A stretch of DNA of 64,000 bases from the NCBI GenBank assembly GCA_017553625.1, contig JAFZKP010000035.1:30488-94487 (forward strand). The letters are read 5' to 3'. A program made the translations under genes and the position numbers. This document shows, piece by piece, positions 35,662 through 44,877 of the stretch. Each line of letters opens with the position of its first letter. Position 1 is the stretch's first letter. The stretch comes from Bacteroidales bacterium (GTDB lineage: Bacteria; Bacteroidota; Bacteroidia; Bacteroidales; F082). The notes below the pieces were generated by a model. That model ran no database searches, had not been told where the DNA came from, and saw nothing but the letters and a program-made list of their open reading frames with translations.

Positions 35662-36831
35662 TTAGTGAACATGTCCAGCATGAGGATCCAGTTTTCCTGA
35701 GCCTTGCGCAAGTTTTACATAGATGGCGCCTTTTTCAACAATCGTTTCACCCTCATTCAAACCATTGGTTATCAATGTGTTTTTACCATCTGTAAAGCCC
35801 AAGTTAACCGCACGTTTTTCGAAAAGCTCATGTTTGGCTTCCACGAAAACGAAGAAGCTGCCCATCTCCTCAACGAGAGCCGTGTTAGACACCATAATAC
35901 CATTGCCGTCACTCTTAACGATAATGTAAAGCTCTACAAATGAACCACTTATAAGCTCGCCGTTGTTTTTAATCTCAAAAGTTACAGGAACCAGCGGATT
36001 ATTGGCAGAAACAGATTTTCCGTATGAAAGAAGATGTCCGTTAACGTCATTTAACGAATATATCTTGTTGGTATTCAACGGCTTAATGTTTGCTGAAACG
36101 ATACTTTTCAAAACAGGATAATATTTTGAAGATATTTCCGCTTTGAGATAAAGTTTGTCGTTATTTGACAACGTCATAAGTGTTTGTCCCGCAACGACAT
36201 ACGAACCATTTTCAACAAGAACGTCATTCACGAAACCTGAAATTGGAGATTTCACGAGCTGCTTGCCACCCGCAAAATTGTTCTTCATGTTTTCATATTC
36301 CTTTTTCGCGTTAAGGTATTCTGTTTCAGCCGTTTGCATGTCGCTTTCCGACACAAGTCTGTCCTCGTGCAGAGATTTTTTACGTTCGTAATTAGCCTTG
36401 GCGCGTTTGTATTCCGTCACGATTTCCTCTTCGCGGACGCTGAGGTTGCCTTCCGCCATATTCTCATTATTAATGGTGAAAAGCTCCTTGTTTTTCGTCA
36501 CTTCAAGACCCGTCACAAGACCATTGTCGCAATACTCCACGATTCCGTTTGTCGAAGCTGTGATAATCTTCAGCTCATCCTGTGCCGGCACAATTTGAGC
36601 AGTCGTTTTAATCACTTGATTTACAGTCGATTTCTTCACATCAATTAACGAAAAATCAACTTTCTCCATCTGTTCATGCGAAAAAGCCACAGTGTTGCTC
36701 ACAACCTCTTCCTCACAATGCTCATCATGTTCATGGTGATGGCCGTGGTCGTGGTCATGATGGTGTTCTTCGTGGTCACCACATGACAAAAGCCCCAAAA
36801 CTATTGGGATTATCAGCAAATATTTTTTCAT
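35662..36831 (-). CDS. Periplasmic adaptor (CusB/HlyD type) with His-rich lipoprotein head
   Basis: A 389-residue membrane-fusion protein. The lipobox GLLSC (13-17) makes it a lipoprotein. Residues 20-39 carry 11 His plus Cys, a metal-binding region at the periplasmic end, and the C-terminus ends in DPHAGHVH. The middle has two lipoyl halves around a helical hairpin (ERKKSLHEDRLVSESDMQTAETEYLN) and a barrel segment NDKLYLKAEISSKYYPVLK. It collects metal ions and hands them to the RND pump just downstream (12-base gap). It overlaps tsaB by 4 bases, so the efflux genes seem to be transcribed with tsaB. Confidence 0.92.
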   Translation of the reverse strand: MKKYLLIIPIVLGLLSCGDHEEHHHDHDHGHHHEHDEHCEEEVVSNTVAFSHEQMEKVDFSLIDVKKSTVNQVIKTTAQIVPAQDELKIITASTNGIVEYCDNGLVTGLEVTKNKELFTINNENMAEGNLSVREEEIVTEYKRAKANYERKKSLHEDRLVSESDMQTAETEYLNAKKEYENMKNNFAGGKQLVKSPISGFVNDVLVENGSYVVAGQTLMTLSNNDKLYLKAEISSKYYPVLKSIVSANIKPLNTNKIYSLNDVNGHLLSYGKSVSANNPLVPVTFEIKNNGELISGSFVELYIIVKSDGNGIMVSNTALVEEMGSFFVFVEAKHELFEKRAVNLGFTDGKNTLITNGLNEGETIVEKGAIYVKLAQGSGKLDPHAGHVH

Positions 36832-37514
36832 TTCAATCCTTTCACCGTCGGTGTGCCCGGAACGAAATCTTTCAGGTAGAAAGGCTCGAAATAAGCCACA
36901 TCGACGAAATCTTTATTATTTAATTTTTGTTGAGCTATAATATTCATATACTTGGCCGAGCAATGGAAGTCCTTCACAACAGTAATTTTCTCGTCTTTTT
37001 CAAAAAGCTCGGCAAATTTGTCGGCACCGTCGCCGAAAAGATAAAGCTGATGGTCTTTCTTGAGGTCAGAAAAAGAATTCTCATCCACGATGACCGCCTC
37101 TGTGTCCTTTATTTTATTAAGGTTTTCATCAAAAATGGCGGCGTAGACCTCCATGCGGCGGGCGTCAATCATTGGGATACGTAAAGACGTTTCAGGAAAC
37201 GTATCCACCATCCCGTATGCCATTGCGTGCAATGTCTCCACAGCAATTAAAGGCTTGGAAACAGCGTAGCAGATACCCTTTGCGGTGCTCACGCCTATGC
37301 GTAAACCCGTATAAGAACCAGGTCCCATACTGACTGCAACAGCCTCAAGCTGATTGTAAGAAATCCCAGCTTTTTTCATCACTGCATCAATGAAAAGCGT
37401 AATCTTTTCCGAGTGGTTCTGGCCTTTCGGGTCTTCCTCGCAAGCCAAAACCTCACCATTATGCACTAAAGCCACCGAACACGACGGAGTGGCAGTTTCA
37501 AGACAAAGAATCAT
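36828..37514 (-). CDS. tsaB: tRNA threonylcarbamoyladenosine factor TsaB
   Basis: A 228-residue ASKHA-fold protein. It begins MILCLETATPSCSVALVHNG, the phosphate-1-like signature, and has AVAVSMGPGSYTGLRIGVSTAKG (about 60-82), the hallmark of TsaB. TsaB partners with TsaD to make t6A at position 37 of ANN-reading tRNAs. Its last four bases overlap the adaptor of a metal pump; this may be simple gene crowding, or it may put the pump under a housekeeping promoter. Confidence 0.93.
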   Translation of the reverse strand: MILCLETATPSCSVALVHNGEVLACEEDPKGQNHSEKITLFIDAVMKKAGISYNQLEAVAVSMGPGSYTGLRIGVSTAKGICYAVSKPLIAVETLHAMAYGMVDTFPETSLRIPMIDARRMEVYAAIFDENLNKIKDTEAVIVDENSFSDLKKDHQLYLFGDGADKFAELFEKDEKITVVKDFHCSAKYMNIIAQQKLNNKDFVDVAYFEPFYLKDFVPGTPTVKGLK

Positions 37515-37531
37515 TTTTTCTAAATTTTTTG

Positions 37532-37539
37532 CAAAAATA
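37532..37539 (-). promoter_or_regulatory. -7 element of tsaB and the efflux operon
   Basis: Minus-strand TATTTTTG, 17 bases upstream of the tsaB start. A TTTG at the right distance is not clear. Confidence 0.4.
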
Positions 37540-37550
37540 CTATAATTTTT

Positions 37551-37581
37551 TTTGATAATAATTTTTAAATATGTAATTTTG
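37551..37581 (+). promoter_or_regulatory. Promoter of the plus-strand sugar block (rfbC)
   Basis: TTTG (37551-37554), 19 bases, TAATTTTG (37574-37581), 25 bases before the ATG at 37607. This is a strong Bacteroidota-type promoter and divergent from that of tsaB. Confidence 0.65.
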
Positions 37582-37606
37582 CAGGTTATTTGTACATTTT
37601 TGAAAA

Positions 37607-38161
37607 ATGGAGTTTATAAAAACGGACATCGAAGGAGTTGTGATTATCGAACCGAGAATTTTCGGCGATGCGCGGGGTTATTTTTTTGAGTCGTTTTCAC
37701 AAAGAGAGTTTGATGAAAATGTAGGAAAAACAGTTTTTGTGCAGGACAACGAATCGAAATCTTGCTATGGAGTTTTGAGAGGTCTGCATTTCCAGAATCC
37801 TCCGTTTGCACAGGCGAAGCTTGTTCGCTGCGTGAAAGGAAAGGTTTTGGATGTGGCTGTCGACATCAGAAAAGGCTCTCCGACATACGGAAAACACATA
37901 GCTTGTGAACTGAGCGAGGAAAACCACAGGATGTTTTTCGTTCCGAGAGGATTCGCGCATGGTTTTTCGGTTCTGAGCGAGACCGCCATTTTCCAGTACA
38001 AATGCGACAACTACTACGCTCCGCAAAGCGAAGGAGCTCTGCAATGGAACGATAAAGACTTGAATATCAATTGGATGATACCAGAAAAAGACGTGATTCT
38101 ATCTGAAAAAGACAAACATCATCCATTATTTAACGATTTTGATTCTCCTTTTGAATTATGA
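37607..38161 (+). CDS. rfbC: dTDP-4-dehydrorhamnose 3,5-epimerase
   Basis: A 184-residue cupin-fold RmlC. It starts with the family's FIKTDIEGVVIIEPRIFGDARG and carries the catalytic base in GVLRGLHFQ (His61), with the acid/Tyr of QYKCDNYYAP near 130. It inverts C3 and C5 of dTDP-4-keto-6-deoxyglucose. It overlaps rfbD by 4 bases. Confidence 0.95.
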   Translation: MEFIKTDIEGVVIIEPRIFGDARGYFFESFSQREFDENVGKTVFVQDNESKSCYGVLRGLHFQNPPFAQAKLVRCVKGKVLDVAVDIRKGSPTYGKHIACELSEENHRMFFVPRGFAHGFSVLSETAIFQYKCDNYYAPQSEGALQWNDKDLNINWMIPEKDVILSEKDKHHPLFNDFDSPFEL

Positions 38162-39027
38162 ATATACTAATCACAGGCGCCAACGGACAACTCGGCAACG
38201 AGATGCGGATAGTTTCCAAAGGAAGCTACGACAGCTACATCTTCACCGATGTTGACGAACTCGACATCACTAACCGCGACGCCGTGATGAAGTTCATGAA
38301 GGAAAACAAGATTGAGGTGGTTGTCAATTGTGCCGCCTATACAAATGTTGACAAAGCAGAAGACGACGAAGCGACAGCTGAACTCATCAATGCCAAGGCC
38401 GTTGAATATCTTGCCGAAGCTTGCAAAAGCAACAACGCCACGCTCATCCACATCTCGACTGATTATGTTTTCGGAGGCAACGACGGCAACACCCCGCGCA
38501 CCGAAGACGAGCCCGTTAATCCTACTGGAGCGTATGGAAGGACGAAACTTCACGGTGAAGAAGCCATTGAAAAAGTCGGATGCAACCATATAATCATCCG
38601 CACAGCTTGGCTTTACAGCGAGTTCGGAAACAATTTCGTGAAAACGATGCGCAAACTGACATCCGAAAGAGACTCATTGAAAGTCGTTTTCGACCAGGTG
38701 GGAACTCCTACTTATGCCTTAGATTTAGCGAAAGCGATACAAACTTTTATTGAAGAATTAAAAACTCCCAACTCCTCACTCCCAACTTCTAACTGTGTTT
38801 ATCACTTTAGTAATGAAGGAGTTATCAGCTGGTACGACTTCGCCAAAGAGATTTGCGAACTGAGCGGGAACTTGTGCGACATCCAGCCATGCCACAGCGA
38901 CGAGTTCCCGAGCAAAGTGAAACGCCCGAGTTACTCCGTTTTAGACAAGACAAAAATTAAAAACAAGTTAAATATCACGATTCCGCATTGGAAGGAGTCA
39001 TTAAAAAAATGTATTGAAAACCTATGA
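38158..39027 (+). CDS. rfbD: dTDP-4-dehydrorhamnose reductase
   Basis: A 289-residue SDR enzyme (RmlD). NAD(P)-binding GANGQLGNEM (7-16); the YGRTKLHGEEAIE segment holds the active-site Y-x3-K. It reduces the 4-keto group to dTDP-L-rhamnose. A low-complexity insertion written by repeats (38761-38793) adds KTPNSSLPTSN at about 202-212 between the usual EEL and VYHFSNEG of the family. The final residues overlap rfbB by 4 bases. Confidence 0.94.
   Translation: MNILITGANGQLGNEMRIVSKGSYDSYIFTDVDELDITNRDAVMKFMKENKIEVVVNCAAYTNVDKAEDDEATAELINAKAVEYLAEACKSNNATLIHISTDYVFGGNDGNTPRTEDEPVNPTGAYGRTKLHGEEAIEKVGCNHIIIRTAWLYSEFGNNFVKTMRKLTSERDSLKVVFDQVGTPTYALDLAKAIQTFIEELKTPNSSLPTSNCVYHFSNEGVISWYDFAKEICELSGNLCDIQPCHSDEFPSKVKRPSYSVLDKTKIKNKLNITIPHWKESLKKCIENL
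38761..38794. repeat. In-frame short repeat inside rfbD
   Basis: Two ACTCCCAACT units are split by CCTC and followed by TCTAACT. The tract sits in a variable loop of RmlD and resembles the short-unit arrays at gene ends in this window. Confidence 0.45.
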
Positions 39028-40157
39028 AGAACATCATCATCACCGGCGGCGCAGGATTCATTGGAAGCCATGTCGTAAGACTTTTTGTGAACAAATATCC
39101 TGATTATCATATCATTAACGTCGACAAACTGACATACGCAGGCAATTTGGCGAACTTGAAAGACATCGAAAACAAGCCGAATTACACTTTCGTGAAAGCC
39201 GACATTTGCGACTTTGAAACGATAATGGGAATCTTCAAGAAATACACCGTCGACGGTGTGATTCATCTTGCCGCCGAAAGCCATGTGGACCGTTCCATCA
39301 AAGACCCGTTCACATTCGCTCAAACCAACGTGATGGGAACGCTTTCGATGCTTCAGGCAGCCAAGCTGACATGGGAACAGCTTCCAGAAAAATGGGAAGG
39401 CAAACGCTTCTATCACATCTCCACTGACGAGGTTTACGGCGCATTGGAGATGACAGACCCTGAAGGCATTGAGCCTCCGTTCACGACAAAGGCATCGTCA
39501 GGGAAACACCATCTCGCCTACGGAAGCAAGTTCTTCACTGAGGATTTGAAATACATGCCGCATTCACCGTATTCGGCTTCAAAAGCAAGCTCAGACCACT
39601 TCGTGAGAGCTTTCCACGACACATACGGCCTGCCTACAATCGTGACAAACTGCTCGAACAATTACGGTCCGTACCAGTTCCCCGAAAAGCTTATTCCGTT
39701 GTTTATCAACAATATCCGTCATCGCAAGCCGCTTCCAGTTTACGGCAAAGGCGAAAACGTCCGCGACTGGTTATACGTTGAAGACCATGCAAGAGCTATC
39801 GATTTGATTTTCCATAAAGGAACGATAGCCGAGACTTACAACATTGGCGGTTTCAACGAGTGGAAAAACATAGACATTATCAAGGTCGTCATCAACACTG
39901 TTGACAGGCTTTTGGGCAGAAAAGAAGGCGAAGACATGGATCTCATCACTTTCGTGACAGACCGCGCCGGACATGACATGAGATATGCCATCGATTCATC
40001 AAAACTGCAGAGAGAACTTGGCTGGGAGCCATCACTGCAATTTGAGGAAGGAATTGAAAAGACAGTGAAATGGTATCTTGAAAACCAGGCTTGGATGGAT
40101 AACATCACATCTGGCGAATACGAAAAATACTACGAGTCAATGTATGCGAACAGGTAA
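39024..40157 (+). CDS. rfbB: dTDP-glucose 4,6-dehydratase
   Basis: A 377-residue extended SDR (RmlB). GGAGFIGSHVVRLFV (8-22) binds NAD; STDEVYG (about 132-138) provides the catalytic Asp-Glu pair, and YSASKASSDH the Y-x3-K. It performs the first step from dTDP-glucose to rhamnose. No rfbA (glucose-1-phosphate thymidylyltransferase) is in the window, so dTDP-glucose must be made from a gene elsewhere. Confidence 0.95.
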   Translation: MKNIIITGGAGFIGSHVVRLFVNKYPDYHIINVDKLTYAGNLANLKDIENKPNYTFVKADICDFETIMGIFKKYTVDGVIHLAAESHVDRSIKDPFTFAQTNVMGTLSMLQAAKLTWEQLPEKWEGKRFYHISTDEVYGALEMTDPEGIEPPFTTKASSGKHHLAYGSKFFTEDLKYMPHSPYSASKASSDHFVRAFHDTYGLPTIVTNCSNNYGPYQFPEKLIPLFINNIRHRKPLPVYGKGENVRDWLYVEDHARAIDLIFHKGTIAETYNIGGFNEWKNIDIIKVVINTVDRLLGRKEGEDMDLITFVTDRAGHDMRYAIDSSKLQRELGWEPSLQFEEGIEKTVKWYLENQAWMDNITSGEYEKYYESMYANR

Positions 40158-40272
40158 TCTTTCACATATTATCAAATCGAAGTGCAGATATGCACGAGTT
40201 GTCACGCCTTGGCCGTGATTAAAAGGGTTGTTTTGTCATTCTCAAATTATTAACCCTAAAATTTTTATGTAA

Positions 40273-42480
40273 ATGGACAAAGTAACTTTAATACCTTACG
40301 AAAAAATATATGAGGACTTCGTGGAGAAAAAATATCTTCATGAAGGTCAGGATGAGTATTTTTTCAGAAACCAACAAGCCAAAAAACCTGAAAACGGCTG
40401 GCGGCATCTGCGTTCAGACGAGATAGAGCGTCTTGTGAAAAACAGCAACACCGCCACGAGCTGGGATGACATCCTTGTAACCGACGATTTCGACACCAAC
40501 CTTGTGAAAAACAATCGTTTCTACGGATTAGTGCGCATCGGAGCCATCAAAAACGTGGTGCTTCAATATCACGACTTGAAACAAGCCTGCGGTATCACCG
40601 ACAGCACCATCATTTCATGTGACATCGGCGACTACGTGGCGATTCACGACGTGCATTACATCGCGAACTACATCATCGGCGACCGCTGCATCCTCTTTAA
40701 CATCCACGAGGTTTCATGCACCGACCACTCGAAATTCGGTAACGGTATCCTGAAAGAAGGCGAGCCGGAAGATGTGCGCGTATGGCTCGAATTGATGAAC
40801 GAGGCTGGCGGACGTAGGGTGTTGCCTTTCGACGGCATGATTACTGCCGACGCTTATCTGTGGGCAAAATACACTGATATCCAGAAACTTCAGGACAGAC
40901 TTTTCGAAATCACACAAAAGTCTTTCGACAGCCGCAGAGGCTACTACGGAACAATCGGGGAAGGCTGCGTCATCAAGAACTCATGGATTATCAAAGACGC
41001 GAAAATCGGTCCGTGCTGCTACATCAAAGGTGCTAACAAACTGAAAAACATCACCATCAATTCATCGGAAGAAGAGCCGACGCAGATTGGCGAAGGCGTG
41101 ATTTTGGTGAACGGTATCGTGGGCTACGGCTGCCATATCTTCTACTCTGTCGTCGCGACACGTTTCGTCATCGGAGACAACTGCAACCTGAAATACGGAG
41201 CGCGTGTCATCTACTCTGTTTTAGGCGATAACTCAACGATTTCATGCTGCGAGGTGTTGAACAACCTGATTTTCCCGGCACACGAGCAGCATCACAACAA
41301 CTCGTTCCTCATTGCAGCCTGCGTGATGGGACAGAGCAACATGGCTGCAGGCGCAACTCTCGGCTCCAACCACAACAGCCGTGCAACAGACGGTGAAATC
41401 GTGGCAAAACGCGGTTTCTGGCCAGGTCTCTGCACCAGCGTCAAACACTCGTCGAAGTTCGCGTCGTTCTCGCTTCTTTCAAAAGCAGATTATCCGAACG
41501 AGATGAACATAAAACTTCCTTTCGCATTGGTAAACAACAACATAGCGAAAGACCAACTCGAGGTGATGCCTGCTTACTGGTGGATGTACAACATGTACGC
41601 CATTGCGCGTAACACATCAAAATACCAGAAACGTGACAAACGCAAACGCCGTATCCAAAACATTGAGTTTGAGACATTTGCGCCAGACACCATGGAAGAA
41701 GTCATAGCCGGACGCAAACTCCTCGAAGTGTGGACAGCCAAGGCTTATCTACGCTCAAAAGGCGAGAATCCGGAACAGGAATACTACACATTGCGCGAAC
41801 TCGGACACAAACTGCTCAACGGCGACAAAGCCGCTGTGAAAGGTCTTGAGGTCTTGGGCGAAGAGATGGAAAAATCACATCGTAAAGTGGTGATTCTCAA
41901 ACCTTACGAGGCTTATCACGCCTACGAAGACATGATTATCTATTACGCTGTGAAAAACATCATAACATATCTCGAAAACAACCCGAAAGAGACATTCGAC
42001 AGTATGTGCAAACATCTCACCAATGTTCGTCAGCGCGAATGGATTAACCTCGGCGGACAGCTCGTGACAGAAGACGACCTTGAGAAACTCATCGACGACA
42101 TCTGCAACGGCACGCTCGACAGCTGGGATGACATCCACGGACGCTACAACGAATTGTGGGATAAATATCAGAAAGACAAGCTGTTACATTGCTATCAGGC
42201 ATTGAGATTCATTTATGACAAATGTCCTTCTTTGACAAAAGAAATATTCGCCGACGCATTAAGCAGAGGTGAGAAAATTCTTAAATACGTCTGCGACCAA
42301 GTCTATGAATCGAGGAAGAAAGACTATGAAAACGTTATCCGCAACTCGACATTCCGCAGCATAGAAGAGCGTGACGCCGTTAACGGAAAACTCGAAGACA
42401 ACAGCTTCGTGAAACAAATAAGAAAAGAAACAGAGCAGGGATTGAAATACATTGCTGACGCAAGAGAATTGATTAAGTAA
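40273..42480 (+). CDS. DUF4954-type protein with left-handed beta-helix
   Basis: A 735-residue protein of unknown reaction that I recognise as DUF4954-like. Two hexapeptide-rich stretches (about 95-150: GITDSTIISCDIGDYVAI; about 225-345: GCVIKNSWIIKDAKIG...VVATRFVIGDNCNLKYGARVIYSVLGDN) predict a left-handed beta-helix of the sugar acyl/nucleotidyl-transferase kind. The C-terminal third is helical (about 450-735). Its place between rfbB and nagB in a nucleotide-sugar block suggests a role in sugar or cell-envelope metabolism; the substrate is unknown. The 115-base gap upstream has small hairpins but no clear promoter. Confidence 0.78.
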   Translation: MDKVTLIPYEKIYEDFVEKKYLHEGQDEYFFRNQQAKKPENGWRHLRSDEIERLVKNSNTATSWDDILVTDDFDTNLVKNNRFYGLVRIGAIKNVVLQYHDLKQACGITDSTIISCDIGDYVAIHDVHYIANYIIGDRCILFNIHEVSCTDHSKFGNGILKEGEPEDVRVWLELMNEAGGRRVLPFDGMITADAYLWAKYTDIQKLQDRLFEITQKSFDSRRGYYGTIGEGCVIKNSWIIKDAKIGPCCYIKGANKLKNITINSSEEEPTQIGEGVILVNGIVGYGCHIFYSVVATRFVIGDNCNLKYGARVIYSVLGDNSTISCCEVLNNLIFPAHEQHHNNSFLIAACVMGQSNMAAGATLGSNHNSRATDGEIVAKRGFWPGLCTSVKHSSKFASFSLLSKADYPNEMNIKLPFALVNNNIAKDQLEVMPAYWWMYNMYAIARNTSKYQKRDKRKRRIQNIEFETFAPDTMEEVIAGRKLLEVWTAKAYLRSKGENPEQEYYTLRELGHKLLNGDKAAVKGLEVLGEEMEKSHRKVVILKPYEAYHAYEDMIIYYAVKNIITYLENNPKETFDSMCKHLTNVRQREWINLGGQLVTEDDLEKLIDDICNGTLDSWDDIHGRYNELWDKYQKDKLLHCYQALRFIYDKCPSLTKEIFADALSRGEKILKYVCDQVYESRKKDYENVIRNSTFRSIEERDAVNGKLEDNSFVKQIRKETEQGLKYIADARELIK

Positions 42481-42500
42481 AATCTTTAAAATTATAAATT

Positions 42501-43292
42501 ATGAGAGTAATTATTGAACCTAACTACGAAAAGATGTCACAGTGGGCGGCAAATCATATCGTCCGCAGAATCAATGAATTCAAACCGACGGCAGAGAAGC
42601 CTTTCATCCTTGGATTGCCAACAGGTTCAACGCCAATCGGAACATATAAATGTCTCATCGAGGCTTACAAAGCAGGTAAGGTTTCTTTCAAAAACGTGGT
42701 GACATTCAACATGGACGAATACGTGAAGATTCCGGAAAACCATCCTGAGAGCTACCATTCTTTCATGTGGAACAATTTCTTCAGCCATATCGACATCAAC
42801 AAGGACAACGTGAACATCCTCAACGGCAACGCTGAAGACCTTGAAGCAGAATGTGCACGCTACGAGGCAAAAATCAAGAGCTACGGCGGCATCCACCTGT
42901 TCATGGGCGGTATCGGTCCTGATGGCCACATCGCTTTCAACGAGCCAGGCTCATCTCTGACATCACGAACAAGGGTGAAGTCTTTGACAACAGACACTAT
43001 CATCGCTAACTCACGTTTCTTCGAAAACGATATTAATAAGGTGCCGAAGACAGCCTTGACAGTCGGTGTGGGCACTGTGATGGATTCACAGGAGGTAATG
43101 ATTCTCGCCAACGGTCACAACAAGGCACGCGCCTTGGCACAGGCCATCGAAGGCAGTGTATGCCATCTATGCACAGTGAGCGCATTGCAGATGCACCCGA
43201 AAGGCATCATCGTGTGCGACGACGCTGCGACAGAAGAGATGAAAGTCGGAACAGTGAACTATTTCAAAGACATTGAAAAAGCGAACCTGTAA
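42501..43292 (+). CDS. nagB: Glucosamine-6-phosphate deaminase
   Basis: A 263-residue NagB. The active-site Asp/Glu sit in FNMDEYV (D72, E73), and [15 protein letters not shown] (136-150) holds the catalytic D141 and H143. It converts glucosamine-6-phosphate to fructose-6-phosphate and ammonia, linking amino-sugar use to glycolysis or supplying precursors in reverse. It shares one base with the next gene (TAATG). Confidence 0.95.
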   Translation: MRVIIEPNYEKMSQWAANHIVRRINEFKPTAEKPFILGLPTGSTPIGTYKCLIEAYKAGKVSFKNVVTFNMDEYVKIPENHPESYHSFMWNNFFSHIDINKDNVNILNGNAEDLEAECARYEAKIKSYGGIHLFMGGIGPDGHIAFNEPGSSLTSRTRVKSLTTDTIIANSRFFENDINKVPKTALTVGVGTVMDSQEVMILANGHNKARALAQAIEGSVCHLCTVSALQMHPKGIIVCDDAATEEMKVGTVNYFKDIEKANL

Positions 43293-43846
43293 TGTTTTTC
43301 AAACACGAATCGAGTTATGTAGATGAAGGTGCCGTCGTTGGCGACGGCACCAAAATCTGGCATTTCTGCCATATCCAGAAAGGCGCGGTGATAGGAGAAA
43401 ACTGTTCCTTGGGGCAAAATGTCAATATCGGAAACAATGTAAAGATAGGAAACGGCGTTAGGATTCAGAACAACGTGTCGGTATACGAAGGCGTGGAGAT
43501 TGAAGACAACGTGTTTTGCGGTCCGAGCTGCGTGTTTACCAACGTCGTGACACCACGTGCGCACTTTCCGGTGCACGGCGTTTATGCGAAGACATTAATA
43601 AAAGAAGGTGCGTCGCTGGGTGCCAACTGCACCGTGGTTTGCGGACACACCGTTGGAAAGAGCGCATTGATAGCGGCTGGCGCCGTCGTCACCAAAGACG
43701 TGAAAGACTACGCCCTGATGGCAGGAGTGCCGGCAAGACAAATTGGTTGGGTTTGTGAGTGTGGAAAGAAGTTAGGTGCGGATTTGAAATGTGAATGCGG
43801 CAGAAAATATAGATTAGAAAATAATATTTTGAAGTTAATCAGTTAG
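43292..43846 (+). CDS. WbpD/WlbB-like sugar N-acetyltransferase
   Basis: A 184-residue left-handed beta-helix acetyltransferase. The hexapeptide repeats (GAVIGENCSLGQNVNIGNNVKIGN...) run from about 28 to 70, and the GPSCVFTNVVTPRAHFPVHG and VVCGHTVGKSALIAAGAVVTKDVKDYALMAGVPA segments are those of the UDP-GlcNAc3NA N-acetyltransferases WbpD/WlbB. It should acetylate the 3-amino group of UDP-2-acetamido-3-amino uronate. Its stop codon (43844-43846) is written by a repeated 21-mer found again at 50398-50418. Confidence 0.88.
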   Translation: MFFKHESSYVDEGAVVGDGTKIWHFCHIQKGAVIGENCSLGQNVNIGNNVKIGNGVRIQNNVSVYEGVEIEDNVFCGPSCVFTNVVTPRAHFPVHGVYAKTLIKEGASLGANCTVVCGHTVGKSALIAAGAVVTKDVKDYALMAGVPARQIGWVCECGKKLGADLKCECGRKYRLENNILKLIS

Positions 43847-43904
43847 TCAGTTAAATCTGACGACTGATAACTGAACAACTGAATAACTGAATAACTGAAT
43901 AACT
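43832..43904. repeat. Octamer array ahead of wlbA-like gene
   Basis: It starts with AAGTTAATCAGTTAGTCAGTT (43832-43851 plus one base), continues as ACTGATAACTGAACAACTG-AATAACTG units, and ends directly at the ATG of the next gene. The opening 21-mer is identical to 50398-50418. The arms can pair, since TTAATCAGTTAG is the reverse complement of the CTAACTGATTAA type. Confidence 0.6.
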
Positions 43905-43905
43905 T

Positions 43906-44877
43906 ATGAGTAAGAATTTTGCGATTATTGGAGTTGGAGGATATATTGCGCCGAGGCATCTGAAGGCGATAAAAGATACTGGTAACATAATGGTTTCAGC
44001 CTACGACAAGAGCGATTCGGTAGGTATCATGGACAGTTATTTCCCGAATGCGGCGTTTTTTACCGAGCAGGAACTCTTTGACAGACATAACACCCGTTTG
44101 ATTGAGCGTGGCACTAACATTGATTTCGTAACTGTCTGTACACCAAACTATTTGCACGACGCGCACACACGTTACGGTTTGCGTCTCGGCGCCGATGTCA
44201 TTTGCGAGAAGCCTGTCGTTTTGAACCCTTGGAATATCGACGCTTTGGAGAAAGTGGAGCAAAGTACAGGGCACAAGGCATATACTATTTTGCAGCTCCG
44301 CCTTCATGATTCGATAGTTGCGTTGAAAAAGAAAATCGACGAAGGTCCGAAAGACAAGATTTACGACGTAGATTTGACATATATAACCGCAAGAGGCAAC
44401 TGGTATTACACTTCGTGGAAAGGCAACGAGAACAAGAGCGGCGGCATCGCAACGAATATCGGAATACATTTTTATGATATGCTGTCGTGGATTTTCGGTC
44501 CTGTGACGAAAAATGTGGTTCATATCTCCACACACGACCGCGTTGCAGGTTATCTTGAGATGCCGAAAGCACGAGTGCGTTACTTCTTGAGTATCAATGC
44601 CGACACCCTTCCAGAAAACGCTGTGCAAGGCGAGAAAAAGACCTATCGCACCATCATGATTGACGGCTCCGAGTTCGAGTTCAGCGCCGGATTCACAGAA
44701 TTGCACACAAAGAGTTATGAAAAAATCCTTGCAGGCGAAGGATTCAGGATTTCTGAAGCCAGAAACTGCATTGAGATAGTGTACGAGATTAGAAACGCAA
44801 AGCCGATAGGATTGGTTGGCGACTACCATCCGCTGGCGAAATTGCCATTGAGCAATCATCCTTTCGGATGGCGGTAA
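43906..44877 (+). CDS. WlbA/WbpB-like UDP-sugar 3-dehydrogenase (Gfo/Idh/MocA)
   Basis: A 323-residue Gfo/Idh/MocA oxidoreductase. Rossmann start NFAIIGVGGYIAPRHLKAI (4-22), CEKPVVLNPWN at the catalytic loop, and GNEN-KSGGIATNIGIHFYDM, the dimer/active-site histidine region typical of UDP-N-acetylglucosaminuronate 3-oxidases WlbA/WbpB. It would make the 3-keto intermediate for a 3-amino sugar; the matching aminotransferase (WbpE/WlbC) is not in view. An octamer array sits directly before its ATG. Confidence 0.88.
   Translation: MSKNFAIIGVGGYIAPRHLKAIKDTGNIMVSAYDKSDSVGIMDSYFPNAAFFTEQELFDRHNTRLIERGTNIDFVTVCTPNYLHDAHTRYGLRLGADVICEKPVVLNPWNIDALEKVEQSTGHKAYTILQLRLHDSIVALKKKIDEGPKDKIYDVDLTYITARGNWYYTSWKGNENKSGGIATNIGIHFYDMLSWIFGPVTKNVVHISTHDRVAGYLEMPKARVRYFLSINADTLPENAVQGEKKTYRTIMIDGSEFEFSAGFTELHTKSYEKILAGEGFRISEARNCIEIVYEIRNAKPIGLVGDYHPLAKLPLSNHPFGWR

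Noticed and set aside
40158-40272. A riboswitch or regulatory RNA before the DUF4954 gene
   Set aside because: There are only small hairpins (GTGCA/TGCAC and TCACG/CGTGA) with no known riboswitch core, and no terminator or sequestered start.
43832-43904. Octamer arrays considered as a CRISPR
   Set aside because: The units are about 8 bases without unique spacers, no cas genes are present, and the arms are inverted rather than direct repeats with spacers.
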